DNA of 62,068 nt from Streptococcus porci DSM 23759 (GTDB taxonomy: Bacteria > Bacillota > Bacilli > Lactobacillales > Streptococcaceae): NCBI RefSeq assembly GCF_000423765.1, contig NZ_AUIP01000017.1:1-62068 (forward strand). The letters are read 5' to 3'. This document shows positions 8,145-17,136 of this stretch, piece after piece (positions within the stretch are counted from its first letter, which is position 1; each line of letters begins with the position of its first letter). Below the pieces are notes generated by a model, which saw only the letters and a program-made list of their open reading frames with translations, had not been told where the DNA came from and ran no database searches. The position numbers and the translations under genes were made by a program.

Positions 8145-8402
8145 ATGGGAATCCATTTCACAGAGGATGCCTGGGAAGACTATCTTTATTGGCAGGGTCA
8201 GGATAAGAAAACACTCAAGCGAATCAATAAGATTATCAAGGATATGCAACGACATCCTTTTGAAGGCATTGCCAAGCCAGAACCTTTGAAGTATGATTAT
8301 CAAGGAGCCTGGTCGAGACGGATTGATGCGGAGAATCGGTTGATTTATATGGTAGAAGCAGACCAGTTGTATATCTTGTCGTTAAAGGACCATTATGGGT
8401 GA
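8145..8402 (+). CDS. yoeB: YoeB-type mRNA interferase toxin
   Basis: 85 residues, the normal YoeB length. Glu46, Arg65, His83 and Tyr84 fall at exactly the positions of the catalytic residues of E. coli YoeB, within Phe-Glu-Gly-Ile-Ala-Lys-Pro-Glu-Pro-Leu, Glu-Asn-Arg-Leu-Ile-Tyr and the C-terminal His-Tyr. YoeB is a RelE-fold endoribonuclease that cleaves mRNA in the ribosomal A site when YefM is lost. The gene follows yefM by one base with GAGG inside the yefM end. All active-site residues are present, so I expect an active toxin. Confidence 0.94.
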   Translation: MGIHFTEDAWEDYLYWQGQDKKTLKRINKIIKDMQRHPFEGIAKPEPLKYDYQGAWSRRIDAENRLIYMVEADQLYILSLKDHYG

Positions 8403-8415
8403 GGGGGATTAACAA

Positions 8416-8946
8416 ATGAAAAAAATTGCCCTCCTTCGAGGTGTTACCCCTGTTGGCAAGAATAAAATTCCTAAGATGTCCTATCTGGCGGAAATTTTGA
8501 CGGAAGTTGGTTTAACTTCTGTTCAAACCTATATTCAAAGTGGAAATGTTGTTTGTGAAACTGATTTATCAGATAAACAACTCAGTCGGCTTATCCATCA
8601 AACCATTAAAGAAAAAATAGGTGCAGAGTTAGCTATCATTGTCAAACATCAGATGGAGTTAACACAAGCAGTTGCTGAAAATTCTTTTGGTGAGGGCTAT
8701 GATCCTTCTCGTGTTCATTTGGTCTTTACCAATGATGAGATAAATGGTGAAAAATTAAACAAATTATTGCACCAAGACTTTGGCGATGAGGAGTTGCGTC
8801 TGGGAAGTCAATGTCTATACATGTATCTTCCGAGAGATGCTCGAAAGAAAAAACTAAATACCAATTATTTAGAAAAACAGCTGGACATTACAGCAACGAT
8901 GAGAAAACTAAGTGTTATTTCACGATTGAGTGAGATGACCGTGTGA
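8416..8946 (+). CDS. DUF1697 domain protein
   Basis: 176 residues. The protein starts with Ile-Ala-Leu-Leu-Arg-Gly-Val-Thr-Pro-Val-Gly, the DUF1697 hallmark (usually Leu-Leu-Arg-Gly-Ile-Asn-Val-Gly-Gly). It then has Tyr-Ile-Gln-Ser-Gly-Asn-Val (~40) and ends with an Ala-Thr-Met-Arg-Lys-Leu segment corresponding to the family's Thr-x-Arg-Asn-x-x-Thr motif. Biochemical function is unknown. It starts 13 bases after yoeB behind GAGGGGGA and may be co-transcribed with the toxin-antitoxin pair. A second, diverged DUF1697 gene lies at 31345. Confidence 0.85.
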   Translation: MKKIALLRGVTPVGKNKIPKMSYLAEILTEVGLTSVQTYIQSGNVVCETDLSDKQLSRLIHQTIKEKIGAELAIIVKHQMELTQAVAENSFGEGYDPSRVHLVFTNDEINGEKLNKLLHQDFGDEELRLGSQCLYMYLPRDARKKKLNTNYLEKQLDITATMRKLSVISRLSEMTV

Positions 8947-8958
8947 TTGGAGAATTTT

Positions 8959-9426
8959 ATGTGTCTTATCTGTGAAAGGATTGAATGGATTAAGCAAAAT
9001 GAAAATCCGTATTTTGTAAAAGAACTTGAGACAGGGTATGTCGTTATTGGGGATCACCAACATTTTAAAGGGTATACTTTATTTTTGTGTAAGGAGCACG
9101 TCACTGAATTGCATGATTTACCTCCTCTTTTTCGAAATCAACATTTATCCGAGATGGCGGACGTATCGGAACTTGTTAGTGAAGCTTTTTTTGCTGATAA
9201 AATAAATATTGAGAGTCTAGGGAATGGAGATAGTCATCTACATTGGCATATTTTTCCAAGAAAATCTGGTGATTTAGGCGCTTACGGTCGTAATGGTAAA
9301 GGGCCAGTTTGGTGGTTGCCATTTGATGAAATGTATGCAGATAAAAAGTGTGTGAAGGGACAAGAGCTAGAAAAGTTGAAAAAACGTCTATTAGCAGAGT
9401 TTGAAAATAGGAAGAAAAATAAATGA
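8959..9426 (+). CDS. HIT-family nucleotide-binding protein
   Basis: 155 residues from the ATG at 8959, chosen because GGAGA lies just upstream; a TTG at 8947 would add four residues. The histidine-triad motif is His-Leu-His-Trp-His-Ile-Phe-Pro-Arg (~95-103), with Cys-Leu-Ile-Cys at the N-terminus as in zinc-containing HIT proteins. HIT enzymes hydrolyse or transfer nucleotidyl groups from AMP-conjugates; the substrate here is unknown. The gene ends inside the rsmA start (4-base overlap) and so lies within the transcription path to rsmA. Confidence 0.87.
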   Translation: MCLICERIEWIKQNENPYFVKELETGYVVIGDHQHFKGYTLFLCKEHVTELHDLPPLFRNQHLSEMADVSELVSEAFFADKINIESLGNGDSHLHWHIFPRKSGDLGAYGRNGKGPVWWLPFDEMYADKKCVKGQELEKLKKRLLAEFENRKKNK

Positions 9427-10298
9427 GAATCGCAGACAAAAACGTTACTCGTGCCGTCCTTGAACGCCACGGGTTTACCTTTAAGAAATCCTTCGGTCAG
9501 AACTTTTTGACCGATACTAATATTTTACAGAAGATTGTGGACACGGCAGAGATTGACCAGAATGTCAATGTCATCGAAATCGGTCCTGGAATCGGAGCTT
9601 TGACCGAGTTTTTGGCGGAGAGTGCTGCCGAGGTCATGGCCTTTGAGATTGACGACCGCCTGATTCCGATTTTGGCGGACACCTTGGGTCGCTTTGACAA
9701 TGTGACTGTGGTCAACCAAGACATCTTGAAGACCGACCTGCAGACCCAGATTCAGAACTTTAAGAACCCTGACCTGCCTATCAAGGTCGTGGCCAACCTG
9801 CCCTACTACATCACCACCCCTATCCTCATGCACCTGATTGAGAGTAAGATTCCCTTCAGCGAGTTCGTGGTCATGATGCAGCGAGAGGTGGCCGACCGCA
9901 TTTCTGCCGAGCCAAACACCAAGGCTTACGGTAGCCTGTCCATTGCGGTCCAGTACTACATGACTGTCAAGGTGGCCTTCATCGTGCCTCGCACTGTCTT
10001 TGTGCCCGCTCCAAACGTGGATTCCGCCATTCTCAAAATGGTCCGCCGTGACCAACCCCTGGTGAGCGTTAAGGACGAAGATTTCTTCTTCCGGGTGTCC
10101 AAGGCCAGCTTTGTTCACCGCCGTAAGACCTTGTGGAACAACCTGACCAACCATTTTGGTAAGTCCGACGAGGTCAAGGACAAGCTGACGCAGGCACTTG
10201 GCATGGCAGAGCTGGAAGCCAGTGTTCGTGGAGAAGCACTTTCTATGGCTGACTTCGCACGTCTGTCTGACAGCCTCCAAGAAGCAGGTTTAGCATGA
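9423..10298 (+). CDS. rsmA: 16S rRNA (adenine1518-N6/adenine1519-N6)-dimethyltransferase
   Basis: 291 residues, full length. It has the KsgA signature Phe-Gly-Gln-Asn-Phe-Leu (~24), the SAM-binding [10 protein letters not shown] motif (~51) and the catalytic Asn-Leu-Pro-Tyr-Tyr-Ile (~124) of adenine-N6 dimethylases. It dimethylates two adenines in helix 45 of 16S rRNA during 30S assembly. Codon use is clearly GC-richer than in the HIT and SIR2 genes upstream or the nucleotidase downstream. The change begins at the start codon and continues through the next gene remnant. rsgA, which usually follows rsmA in streptococci, is absent here. Confidence 0.95.
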   Translation: MRIADKNVTRAVLERHGFTFKKSFGQNFLTDTNILQKIVDTAEIDQNVNVIEIGPGIGALTEFLAESAAEVMAFEIDDRLIPILADTLGRFDNVTVVNQDILKTDLQTQIQNFKNPDLPIKVVANLPYYITTPILMHLIESKIPFSEFVVMMQREVADRISAEPNTKAYGSLSIAVQYYMTVKVAFIVPRTVFVPAPNVDSAILKMVRRDQPLVSVKDEDFFFRVSKASFVHRRKTLWNNLTNHFGKSDEVKDKLTQALGMAELEASVRGEALSMADFARLSDSLQEAGLA

Positions 10299-10389
10299 TA
10301 CTATCGCAGGCAGTCAATCAATTAGCCCAGTTTTGTGGATTGAGATAACTGTCTTCCTTGATAATGCAAGCTCTCCAAACAGAGCAAGG

Positions 10390-10562
10390 GGAGTGGGAAA
10401 GAACTCGACCAGTCTAAAAAGAGTTCGTCTTCCCACCCCCCGCACAGTTGATTAGGTCAGATTTGGAGTGTGAAACACGAACAAATCTGCCAATCAACCA
10501 CTGCGCTGAGATGTTGACACGAACTCTGAGAATCGAGGCTAGACTTTCTGCCCAGCCTCTTT
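10390..10562 (+). repeat. Structured intergenic repeat-like element
   Basis: This stretch holds several inverted segments: GAGTGGGAA with TTCCCACCC; AGTTGATTAG with CCAATCAACC; and AGGCTAGACTT with GCCCAGCCTCTTTTT, a terminator-like end. It resembles, from memory, highly repeated intergenic sequences of S. suis-type genomes. No second copy lies in this window. It directly abuts the surviving codons of the YdcF remnant, so its arrival probably removed that gene's start. Confidence 0.45.
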
Positions 10563-11219
10563 TTTGGTGGCTCCATTCTAGCTGGTGGTGACCAACTGGC
10601 AGAAGCCGTTCGAAACAAAATTGCTAAGGCCTACGTCATCGCAGGTGGAGCAGGTCACACGACCGACGGACTTCGCCAACAAGTGTGGGACCATTTTCCC
10701 CAGCTGGATCCAACTGGTTTGACCGAAGCAGAGATTTTTCAAGCCTACTTGGAGCAGAAGTACGGTCTGTCAGCCGATTTTCTAGAAACCCAGTCTACCA
10801 ACTGTGGCAATAATGTCACCTACCTACTGGACTTGCTGGCTGAGAAGGGCATTGATTTTCAGTCCATTCTGCTCATGCAAGATGCCACTATGCAGCGTCG
10901 GATGTGGGCGACTATGAAAAAGTACGCAGCGGATAAGCTCTTGCTCAACTACGCCAGCTATCAAGCGACTGTCAGGGAGGAAGAGGGCCAGCTCCAGTTT
11001 GATAATGCTCCCTTTGGTATGTGGGACATGGGCCGCTACATTAGCCTGCTTTTAGGTGAAATTCCCCGCCTGCGAGATGGCGAAGAGGGATACGGACCAA
11101 GAGGGGCCAACTATCTGGCTCATGTCGACATTCCACAAGCAGTGGAAGAAAGCTACCAACTGGTCCAAGAAAAGACAGGCTTAGCCAGTCGCAAAGCCAA
11201 CCCCAAATATGCAGGATAA
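10551..11219 (+). pseudogene. YdcF/DUF218 (ElyC/SanA/YdcF) family protein, 5' truncated
   Basis: The frame is open from just after a TGA at 10527 and encodes Ile-Leu-Ala-Gly-Gly-Asp near the start, Val-Ile-Ala-Gly-Gly-Ala-Gly-His, then Glu-Thr-Gln-Ser-Thr-Asn-Cys-Gly-Asn-Asn (family Glu-x-x-Ser-x-x-Thr-x-Glu-Asn region) and a Met-Gln-Asp-Ala-Thr-Met-Gln-Arg-Arg motif. About 215 codons remain. The N-terminal part and any ribosome site are missing; a GTG at 10683 would give only 178 residues. I treat it as a remnant. It is GC-rich like rsmA and ends in a terminator shared with the facing tRNA gene. Confidence 0.65.
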
Positions 11220-11221
11220 GC

Positions 11222-11254
11222 AAAACCCAAGCCAGTTCAACTGACTTGGGTTTC
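11222..11254. terminator. Bidirectional terminator between the YdcF remnant and tRNA-Leu
   Basis: An AACCCAAGCCAGTT/ACTGACTTGGGTTT hairpin with A/T-rich flanks on both sides; it can stop the plus-strand remnant and the minus-strand tRNA transcript. Confidence 0.8.
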
Positions 11255-11265
11255 TTGTACATCAT

Positions 11266-11347
11266 GCGGAGGAAGGGATTTGAACCCTCACACCCGTACG
11301 GGCACATGCGCCTGAAGCATGCGTGTCTGCCGTTCCACCACCTCCGC
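11266..11347 (-). tRNA. tRNA-Leu (anticodon CAG)
   Basis: On the minus strand an 82-nt cloverleaf starts GCGGAGG and ends CCTCCGC (7-bp acceptor stem). The T-arm reads GAGGGTTCAAATCCCTT. The anticodon stem CATGC/GCATG encloses the loop TTCAGGC, giving anticodon CAG. A long variable arm (GTGCCCGTACGGGTGT) identifies a class II leucine tRNA. CCA is not encoded. It decodes CUG. Confidence 0.96.
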
Positions 11348-11360
11348 TTGAGATATGTCT

Positions 11361-11389
11361 ATGATACACAAAAAAGCGAAGCTTGGCAA
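11361..11389 (-). promoter_or_regulatory. tRNA-Leu promoter
   Basis: On the minus strand TTGCCA (11384-11389), a 17-base spacer and TATCAT (11361-11366) lie 13 bases before the mature tRNA 5' end. Confidence 0.7.
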
Positions 11390-11594
11390 GTACAAATCCT
11401 ATTATTTGTGAAAACAAGGAAAACGAATGAAAATTTGAATGTTTTCAGGAAAAATATTTTCAAATACCCCAAAATCGAACGATTTTATGATATCTTTCCT
11501 AAAACGTTGGAAAATCTATTGAAATTCACTATTAAATGAGTTACTATAATAACGTCGGAATATGACAGAAAAAAATTAGGGAGTTTAACAATTT

Positions 11595-13625
11595 ATGGCT
11601 AACAATAAGAGGATCATTTTAAAGAGTAGTATCTTAGCTGTTGTTGCTGGGTTGAGCGTAGCAGCTTCGCAGACCGCTTTTGCGGATGATGTAGCTGTGC
11701 AAATCATGGGAGTCAATGATTTCCACGGTGCACTTGATACGACAGGAACGGCTCGACTTGAAGGTGAAACAGTTCGTAATGCAGGTTCCGCTGCTTTGCT
11801 TGATACGTATATGGATGACTCACAAGCTGAATTTGAAGCTGACGCAGAAACTGTAGCGGCTGATGCAAATGAATCTATTCGTGTTCAAGCAGGAGATATG
11901 GTTGGAGCAAGTCCTTCAAACTCTGGCCTTCTGCAAGATGAGCCAACGGTAAAAGTCTTTAACGAGATGGAAGTAGAATATGGAACTCTTGGAAACCATG
12001 AATTTGACGAAGGATTGGAAGAATACAATCGTATCATGACCGGCCAAGCTCCTGAACCTGGTAAATTCAACGAAATTGTAGATAATTACACACATGAAGC
12101 TTCTAAACAAGAAGTGGTGATTGCCAATGTTGTGGACAAAGTAACGGGAGAAATCCCTTTTAACTGGAAGCCTTATACGATTAAGGAAATTCCTGTCAAC
12201 GACAAGGTGGCTAATATCGGATTTATTGGAGTTGTGACCACAGAAATTCCAAATCTTGTCTTGAAAAAAAATTATGAACAATACGACTTCCTTGATGAAG
12301 CTACAACGATTGCCAAATACTCTCGTGAATTGAATGAAAAGGGAGTTCATGCGATTGCTGTCTTAGCTCACGTTCCTGCAACCAGTAAAGAAGGGGTAGC
12401 AGAAGGCGATGCAGCCAATGTGATTGCTAAACTGAATGAACTCTACCCAGAGCATTCAGTTGATATTGTCTTTGCTGGTCACAATCATGCCTATACAAAT
12501 GGGATTGTTGGAAAAACCTTGATTGTTCAAGCGACTTCACAGGGGAAGGCTTATTCAGATGTTCGCGCCGTATATGACACTGATATTAGTGACTTTAAAG
12601 CAACTCCAACAGCAAAAATTATTGCTGTAGCGCCAGATAAAAAAGCTCCAAGCGCAAATATCAAGGCTATCGTTGACGAAGCAAATGGTATTGTTAAACA
12701 AGTCACTGAACAAAAAATTGGTACAGCTGCTGAAGCTAGTGATATCACTCGTGAAGTTAATGAGTTTAAGGAAAGTCCAGTAGGTAATCTGGTAACAACT
12801 GCTCAAATGGCTATCGCGAAAAAATCAGGTTATGATGTTGACTTTGCCATGACTAATAATGGCGGTATCCGTGCAGATTTAAAAGTACAACCTGATGGAA
12901 CAGTAACCTGGGGCGCAGCACAGGCTGTCCAACCGTTTGGAAATATTCTCCAAGTCGTTGAAATGACGGGCGAACAAATCTACACAGCCCTCAACCAACA
13001 ATACGACGAAGAAGAAAAATACTTCCTCCAAATGTCTGGCTTGAAATACGTTTACACCAAGGCTGACGACACTACTCCAAATCAAGCATTCAAGGTTGCT
13101 AAAGCCTTTAAATCAGATGGAACTCCTATTGATCCAAAAGCAACTTACAAGGTTCTCATCAATGATTTCCTCTTTGGTGGTGGTGATGGCTTCTCAATCT
13201 TCAAAGAAGCAAGACTTATCGGCGCTATTGACCCTGACACAGAAGTATTTGTTGACTATTTGAGTGATTTGGAAAAAGCAGGGCAAAAAATTCAAGCTGA
13301 CATCAAAGGGACGAAAAAATTCGTTGAAAACTATGTGGAAGAAAGCTCAGTAGAGCAGGAAAACAATGAGCTTAAACCAGATGATAATTCTGAGAAAGAT
13401 AAAACTCCTGAGAAACCAGAAGATGATAATCCTCAAAACAAACCATCACAAGATAAGGTTGACAATAAGCCTGGTACGAAACCAGTAGCTGATCCAGCTA
13501 AAGCTCCAGAAGAGAAAAAACTTCCAGCAACTGGTGACGAATCACTCCACAGCTTGCTCTTCAGCATGAGTGGTCTGGCAGCATTGAGCCTTGCGGCCTA
13601 TCTTAAACGTAAAGAAGAGAATTAA
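11595..13625 (+). CDS. Cell-wall-anchored 5'-nucleotidase / metallophosphatase
   Basis: 676 residues. An N-terminal signal peptide ends near Ala-Phe-Ala-Asp (~31). The calcineurin-like metallophosphatase domain has Gly-Val-Asn-Asp-Phe-His-Gly (~39), Gly-Asp-Met-Val-Gly (~98), Gly-Asn-His-Glu-Phe-Asp (~134) and Gly-His-Asn-His-Ala (~295). The 5'-nucleotidase C-terminal domain has Asn-Asn-Gly-Gly-Ile-Arg (~422) and Gly-Gly-Gly-Asp-Gly-Phe. A Pro/Glu/Lys/Asp-rich wall-spanning stretch is followed by LPATGD, a hydrophobic helix and Lys-Arg-Lys. It probably dephosphorylates extracellular nucleotides to adenosine or other nucleosides at the cell surface. That can serve purine scavenging and, in pathogenic streptococci, immune evasion. 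TATAAT at 11545-11550 is a likely -10. Monocistronic. Confidence 0.93.
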   Translation: MANNKRIILKSSILAVVAGLSVAASQTAFADDVAVQIMGVNDFHGALDTTGTARLEGETVRNAGSAALLDTYMDDSQAEFEADAETVAADANESIRVQAGDMVGASPSNSGLLQDEPTVKVFNEMEVEYGTLGNHEFDEGLEEYNRIMTGQAPEPGKFNEIVDNYTHEASKQEVVIANVVDKVTGEIPFNWKPYTIKEIPVNDKVANIGFIGVVTTEIPNLVLKKNYEQYDFLDEATTIAKYSRELNEKGVHAIAVLAHVPATSKEGVAEGDAANVIAKLNELYPEHSVDIVFAGHNHAYTNGIVGKTLIVQATSQGKAYSDVRAVYDTDISDFKATPTAKIIAVAPDKKAPSANIKAIVDEANGIVKQVTEQKIGTAAEASDITREVNEFKESPVGNLVTTAQMAIAKKSGYDVDFAMTNNGGIRADLKVQPDGTVTWGAAQAVQPFGNILQVVEMTGEQIYTALNQQYDEEEKYFLQMSGLKYVYTKADDTTPNQAFKVAKAFKSDGTPIDPKATYKVLINDFLFGGGDGFSIFKEARLIGAIDPDTEVFVDYLSDLEKAGQKIQADIKGTKKFVENYVEESSVEQENNELKPDDNSEKDKTPEKPEDDNPQNKPSQDKVDNKPGTKPVADPAKAPEEKKLPATGDESLHSLLFSMSGLAALSLAAYLKRKEEN

Positions 13626-13794
13626 TTCGTTTTAAAAATCAGACTTGATCCTGAATGACCTGAGTTGGTGAAGCCTAGTTCCTTCGACATCAATGTCTCC
13701 TCGTCTGATGTTAGACTAATAGATAACCTCAGATAAAAGATTTTGAGCTTTGAGATTCTTTGTCAATAACTCTGAAAACTGATAAATTAACAAT

Positions 13795-13824
13795 AAAAAG
13801 CGAACAATTTTGTTCGCTTTTTAT
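13795..13824. terminator. Bidirectional terminator between nucleotidase and flavoprotein genes
   Basis: An AAAAAGCGAACA/TGTTCGCTTTTT hairpin with T-tracts on both strands separates two convergent genes. Confidence 0.85.
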
Positions 13825-13849
13825 AATTGAGGTCGGAGACGCTTTAAAG

Positions 13850-15037
<1,188 letters not shown>

Positions 15038-15164
15038 TAAATTGACATTAAAGGTCTGATGTGATACCATTTATAAGATAGAAGTTTTTCTTCGCTGTCT
15101 TGGAAAGTATGAAAAATAAGCTAGCAGTGATGGAAAATCATTACACGTGTTGAAGGAAGTAAAA

Positions 15165-15662
15165 ATGCAGATTGAAAAGACAGTCAGCGAATTGGCTGAA
15201 ATTTTAGGAGTGAGCCGTCAGGCCATTAACAATCGTGTGAAGACTTTGCCAGCCGAAGACCTTGAAAAAAATGACAAAGGTGTGACGGTGGTTAAACGTA
15301 GCGGTTTGATTAAGCTGGAAAAAATCTACAAGAAGACCATTTTTGAAGACGAGCCAGTTAGTGATGAGGCAAAACATCGTGAGCTTTTAGAGATTTTGGT
15401 TGATGAGAAAAATTCTGAGATTACCCGTCTTTTTGAACAGCTTAAAGCTAAAGATGAACAGTTGGCTGCCAAAGATGAGCAACTCCGTGTTAAAGATATT
15501 CAGATTGCCGAGAAGGATAAGCAGCTGGATCAGCAGCAACAGTTGACCTTGACTGCCATGCAGGATAAGGAGCAACTCAAGTTAGAACTTGATCAAGCTT
15601 TGCAAGAAGCACAGACTGAAGAAGTCAAAAAAGGCTTTTTCGCCCGTCTTTTTGGTAAATAA
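15165..15662 (+). CDS. rocS: RocS-like chromosome segregation regulator
   Basis: 165 residues from the ATG at 15165 (GAAGGAAG upstream; a TTG at 15147 would extend it by six). The N-terminal helix-turn-helix has Leu-Gly-Val-Ser-Arg-Gln-Ala-Ile-Asn-Asn-Arg (~18-28). A coiled coil follows with repeated Lys-Asp-Glu-Gln-Leu-Ala-Ala-Lys units (~90-140). The end is the amphipathic Lys-Lys-Gly-Phe-Phe-Ala-Arg-Leu-Phe-Gly-Lys. This DNA-binding, coiled-coil and membrane-targeting tail layout is that of pneumococcal RocS, which helps chromosome segregation and links it to capsule and division control. Monocistronic, with a terminator directly after. Confidence 0.85.
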   Translation: MQIEKTVSELAEILGVSRQAINNRVKTLPAEDLEKNDKGVTVVKRSGLIKLEKIYKKTIFEDEPVSDEAKHRELLEILVDEKNSEITRLFEQLKAKDEQLAAKDEQLRVKDIQIAEKDKQLDQQQQLTLTAMQDKEQLKLELDQALQEAQTEEVKKGFFARLFGK

Positions 15663-15670
15663 TAAGTCAA

Positions 15671-15689
15671 GAGCCCGTTAGGGCTTTTT
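15671..15689 (+). terminator. rocS terminator
   Basis: An AGCCC/GGGCT hairpin with a 4-base loop followed by TTTTT. Confidence 0.75.
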
Positions 15690-15725
15690 GGCTATCAAAA
15701 AGTCATTTTAGAGAATGGAGAAATA

Positions 15726-16313
15726 ATGGAAAATTTAAAGACCTACGTTGCTTTTGACCTTGAATTTAACACTGTCGATGAGGTCAGTCATATCATTCAG
15801 CTATCAGCAGTCAAGTTTATTGATCATACAGAGGCTGAGACCTTTGATACCTATGTTTTCACAGAGGTCCCTCTTCAGTCGTTTATCAATGGTCTAACGG
15901 GAATTACAGCTGAAAAAATTGCTAGTGCACCCAAAATTGAGACGGTCATCAGTAAGTTTGTCTCTTTTGTTGGGGAACTACCGTTGGTCGGTTACAATGC
16001 TGGAAAATCTGATTTACCACTCTTAGCAGAAAACGGGCTTGATTTGACAGAACAATACCGTGTTGACCTTTATGATGAGGCCTTTGAGCGTCGTTCCACA
16101 GACCTTAACGGTATTATCAATCTTAAATTGACCAGTGTGGCTGAGTTTTTAGGGATAAAAGGACGCGGTCACAATAGTCTGGAAGATGCGCGAATGACTG
16201 CTCTGGTCTATGAAAAATTTCTTGAATTGGATGATAACAAGTCCTACTTGAACCAACAAGAAGAAAGTCATGGTAATAATCCTTTCGCTGCGCTAGGTGG
16301 ACTTTTTGATTAA
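15726..16313 (+). CDS. 3'-5' exonuclease, DnaQ/DEDDh type
   Basis: 195 residues. Exo I is Val-Ala-Phe-Asp-Leu-Glu-Phe-Asn (~8-15, catalytic Asp and Glu). Exo II includes Val-Gly-Tyr-Asn-Ala-Gly-Lys-Ser-Asp (~88-96). Exo III is Gly-His-Asn-Ser-Leu-Glu-Asp-Ala-Arg (~143-151, with the His and Asp of DEDDh). Such free-standing exonucleases trim DNA or RNA 3' ends; the substrate cannot be read from sequence. The last ~30 residues (Gln/Glu/Asn-rich, then Pro-Phe-Ala-Ala-Leu-Gly-Gly) are a lineage-specific tail. Starts behind GGAG. Confidence 0.87.
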   Translation: MENLKTYVAFDLEFNTVDEVSHIIQLSAVKFIDHTEAETFDTYVFTEVPLQSFINGLTGITAEKIASAPKIETVISKFVSFVGELPLVGYNAGKSDLPLLAENGLDLTEQYRVDLYDEAFERRSTDLNGIINLKLTSVAEFLGIKGRGHNSLEDARMTALVYEKFLELDDNKSYLNQQEESHGNNPFAALGGLFD

Positions 16314-16322
16314 ACGAAAAAA

Positions 16323-16358
16323 TCCCCTAGGGTCACCTCTTGCTTGTGACCTAGGGGA
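16323..16358. terminator. Long hairpin after the exonuclease gene
   Basis: A 13-bp stem, CCCCTAGGGTCAC with GTGACCTAGGGG, encloses a 9-base loop. A poly-T tract exists only on the minus-strand side, so plus-strand termination efficiency is uncertain. Confidence 0.55.
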
Positions 16359-16365
16359 ATATTGT

Positions 16366-16401
16366 AAGATAGGGGTGAACGAGGGATAAACCTTGTATCT
16401 T
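16366..16401 (+). promoter_or_regulatory. Probable MerR-family operator
   Basis: An inverted repeat (AAGATA...GGGGT facing ACC...TATCTT) lies directly before the MerR-type gene and overlaps its likely promoter. Dyads of this kind between -35 and -10 are the standard binding sites of MerR proteins, so autoregulation is likely. Confidence 0.5.
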
Positions 16402-16421
16402 GAGAGGAAAGAAGGTGTAGG

Positions 16422-17126
16422 ATGTCTTGTTATTCGACTGGGGAATTAGCTAAGTTGGCTGGCGTTTCAGTAAGGACAGTTCAATATTATGATCAGCGTG
16501 GCATTTTACAACCATCAGACTTGACTGAGGGTGGGCGTAGGATTTATACTGATCAGGATTTTCAAAAGCTTCAGGTGATTTGCTTCCTACGCGATTTAGA
16601 TTTTTCTATTGAGCAAATTAAGCGGGTTCTTTCTGAAGAAAACGCTGACGCTGTTCTTGAGATGCTGTTGGCAGATCAGATTTCCAACTTAAAGAGTCAA
16701 GTGGCAGAGCAAAAATCAAAACTTGACACAGCTGTCAACTTGCTTGACAGACTCAAAAAAGAACCAAGTTATTCGCTAGTCAATTTGCAAGACATTTCTC
16801 TTTCAATGAAAAATCAGAAATCTTGGAGTCGTCACTTATATCTTTTTTTAGGGGAGATTTTTGGGACAGTTGTGCTATTTGTTTTAGGAGTTTTTCTTTT
16901 ACAGGACAGTTGGTGGGTTTATCTTCTAATTCCAGTCTACATCTCAGCCCTCCTTTATTTCATTTATCGCTACTACAAAGATGTTTGTTACCTTTGTCCG
17001 AATTGTCACAAGACCTTTGAGGTGAAGATTACGGAATTTGCTTTAGCAGGTCATACGCCTCGTACGCGCAAGCTGACTTGTTCACATTGCCAGACTAAAT
17101 CCTACTGCTTAGAATTGCTTAAGTGA
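16422..17126 (+). CDS. Membrane-tethered MerR-family regulator with C-terminal zinc ribbon
   Basis: 234 residues. The MerR winged helix occupies residues 1-70 (Tyr-Ser-Thr-Gly-Glu-Leu-Ala and Val-Arg-Thr-Val-Gln-Tyr-Tyr-Asp). A coiled coil follows (~85-115). Two hydrophobic helices at ~139-160 and ~164-183 cross the membrane. After them comes a cysteine cluster with CxxC pairs at 192/195 and 220/223, a zinc ribbon. Classical MerR proteins end after the coiled coil with a small ligand-binding tail, so the transmembrane and zinc-ribbon part is unusual. By the hairpin topology both ends should be cytosolic. The ABC exporter pair starts 10 bases downstream, so this is probably the exporter's own regulator. 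The ligand is unknown. Confidence 0.85.
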   Translation: MSCYSTGELAKLAGVSVRTVQYYDQRGILQPSDLTEGGRRIYTDQDFQKLQVICFLRDLDFSIEQIKRVLSEENADAVLEMLLADQISNLKSQVAEQKSKLDTAVNLLDRLKKEPSYSLVNLQDISLSMKNQKSWSRHLYLFLGEIFGTVVLFVLGVFLLQDSWWVYLLIPVYISALLYFIYRYYKDVCYLCPNCHKTFEVKITEFALAGHTPRTRKLTCSHCQTKSYCLELLK

Positions 17127-17136
17127 AGGAGTTTTT

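Noticed and set aside
9525..10280. Open frame of 251 codons on the minus strand across rsmA
   Set aside because: It is a shadow of the GC-rich rsmA coding sequence: no ribosome site, odd composition, and rsmA on the plus strand is certain.
11246..11539. 97-codon plus-strand frame across the tRNA-Leu region
   Set aside because: It runs through the tRNA gene and its promoter and encodes nothing protein-like.
16323..16402. GAACGAGGGA and CCTTGTATCTTGA before the MerR gene, considered as a third copy of the scrB/nusA leader
   Set aside because: The similarity is short, a normal ribosome site is present, and the TATCTT word is explained by the MerR operator dyad.
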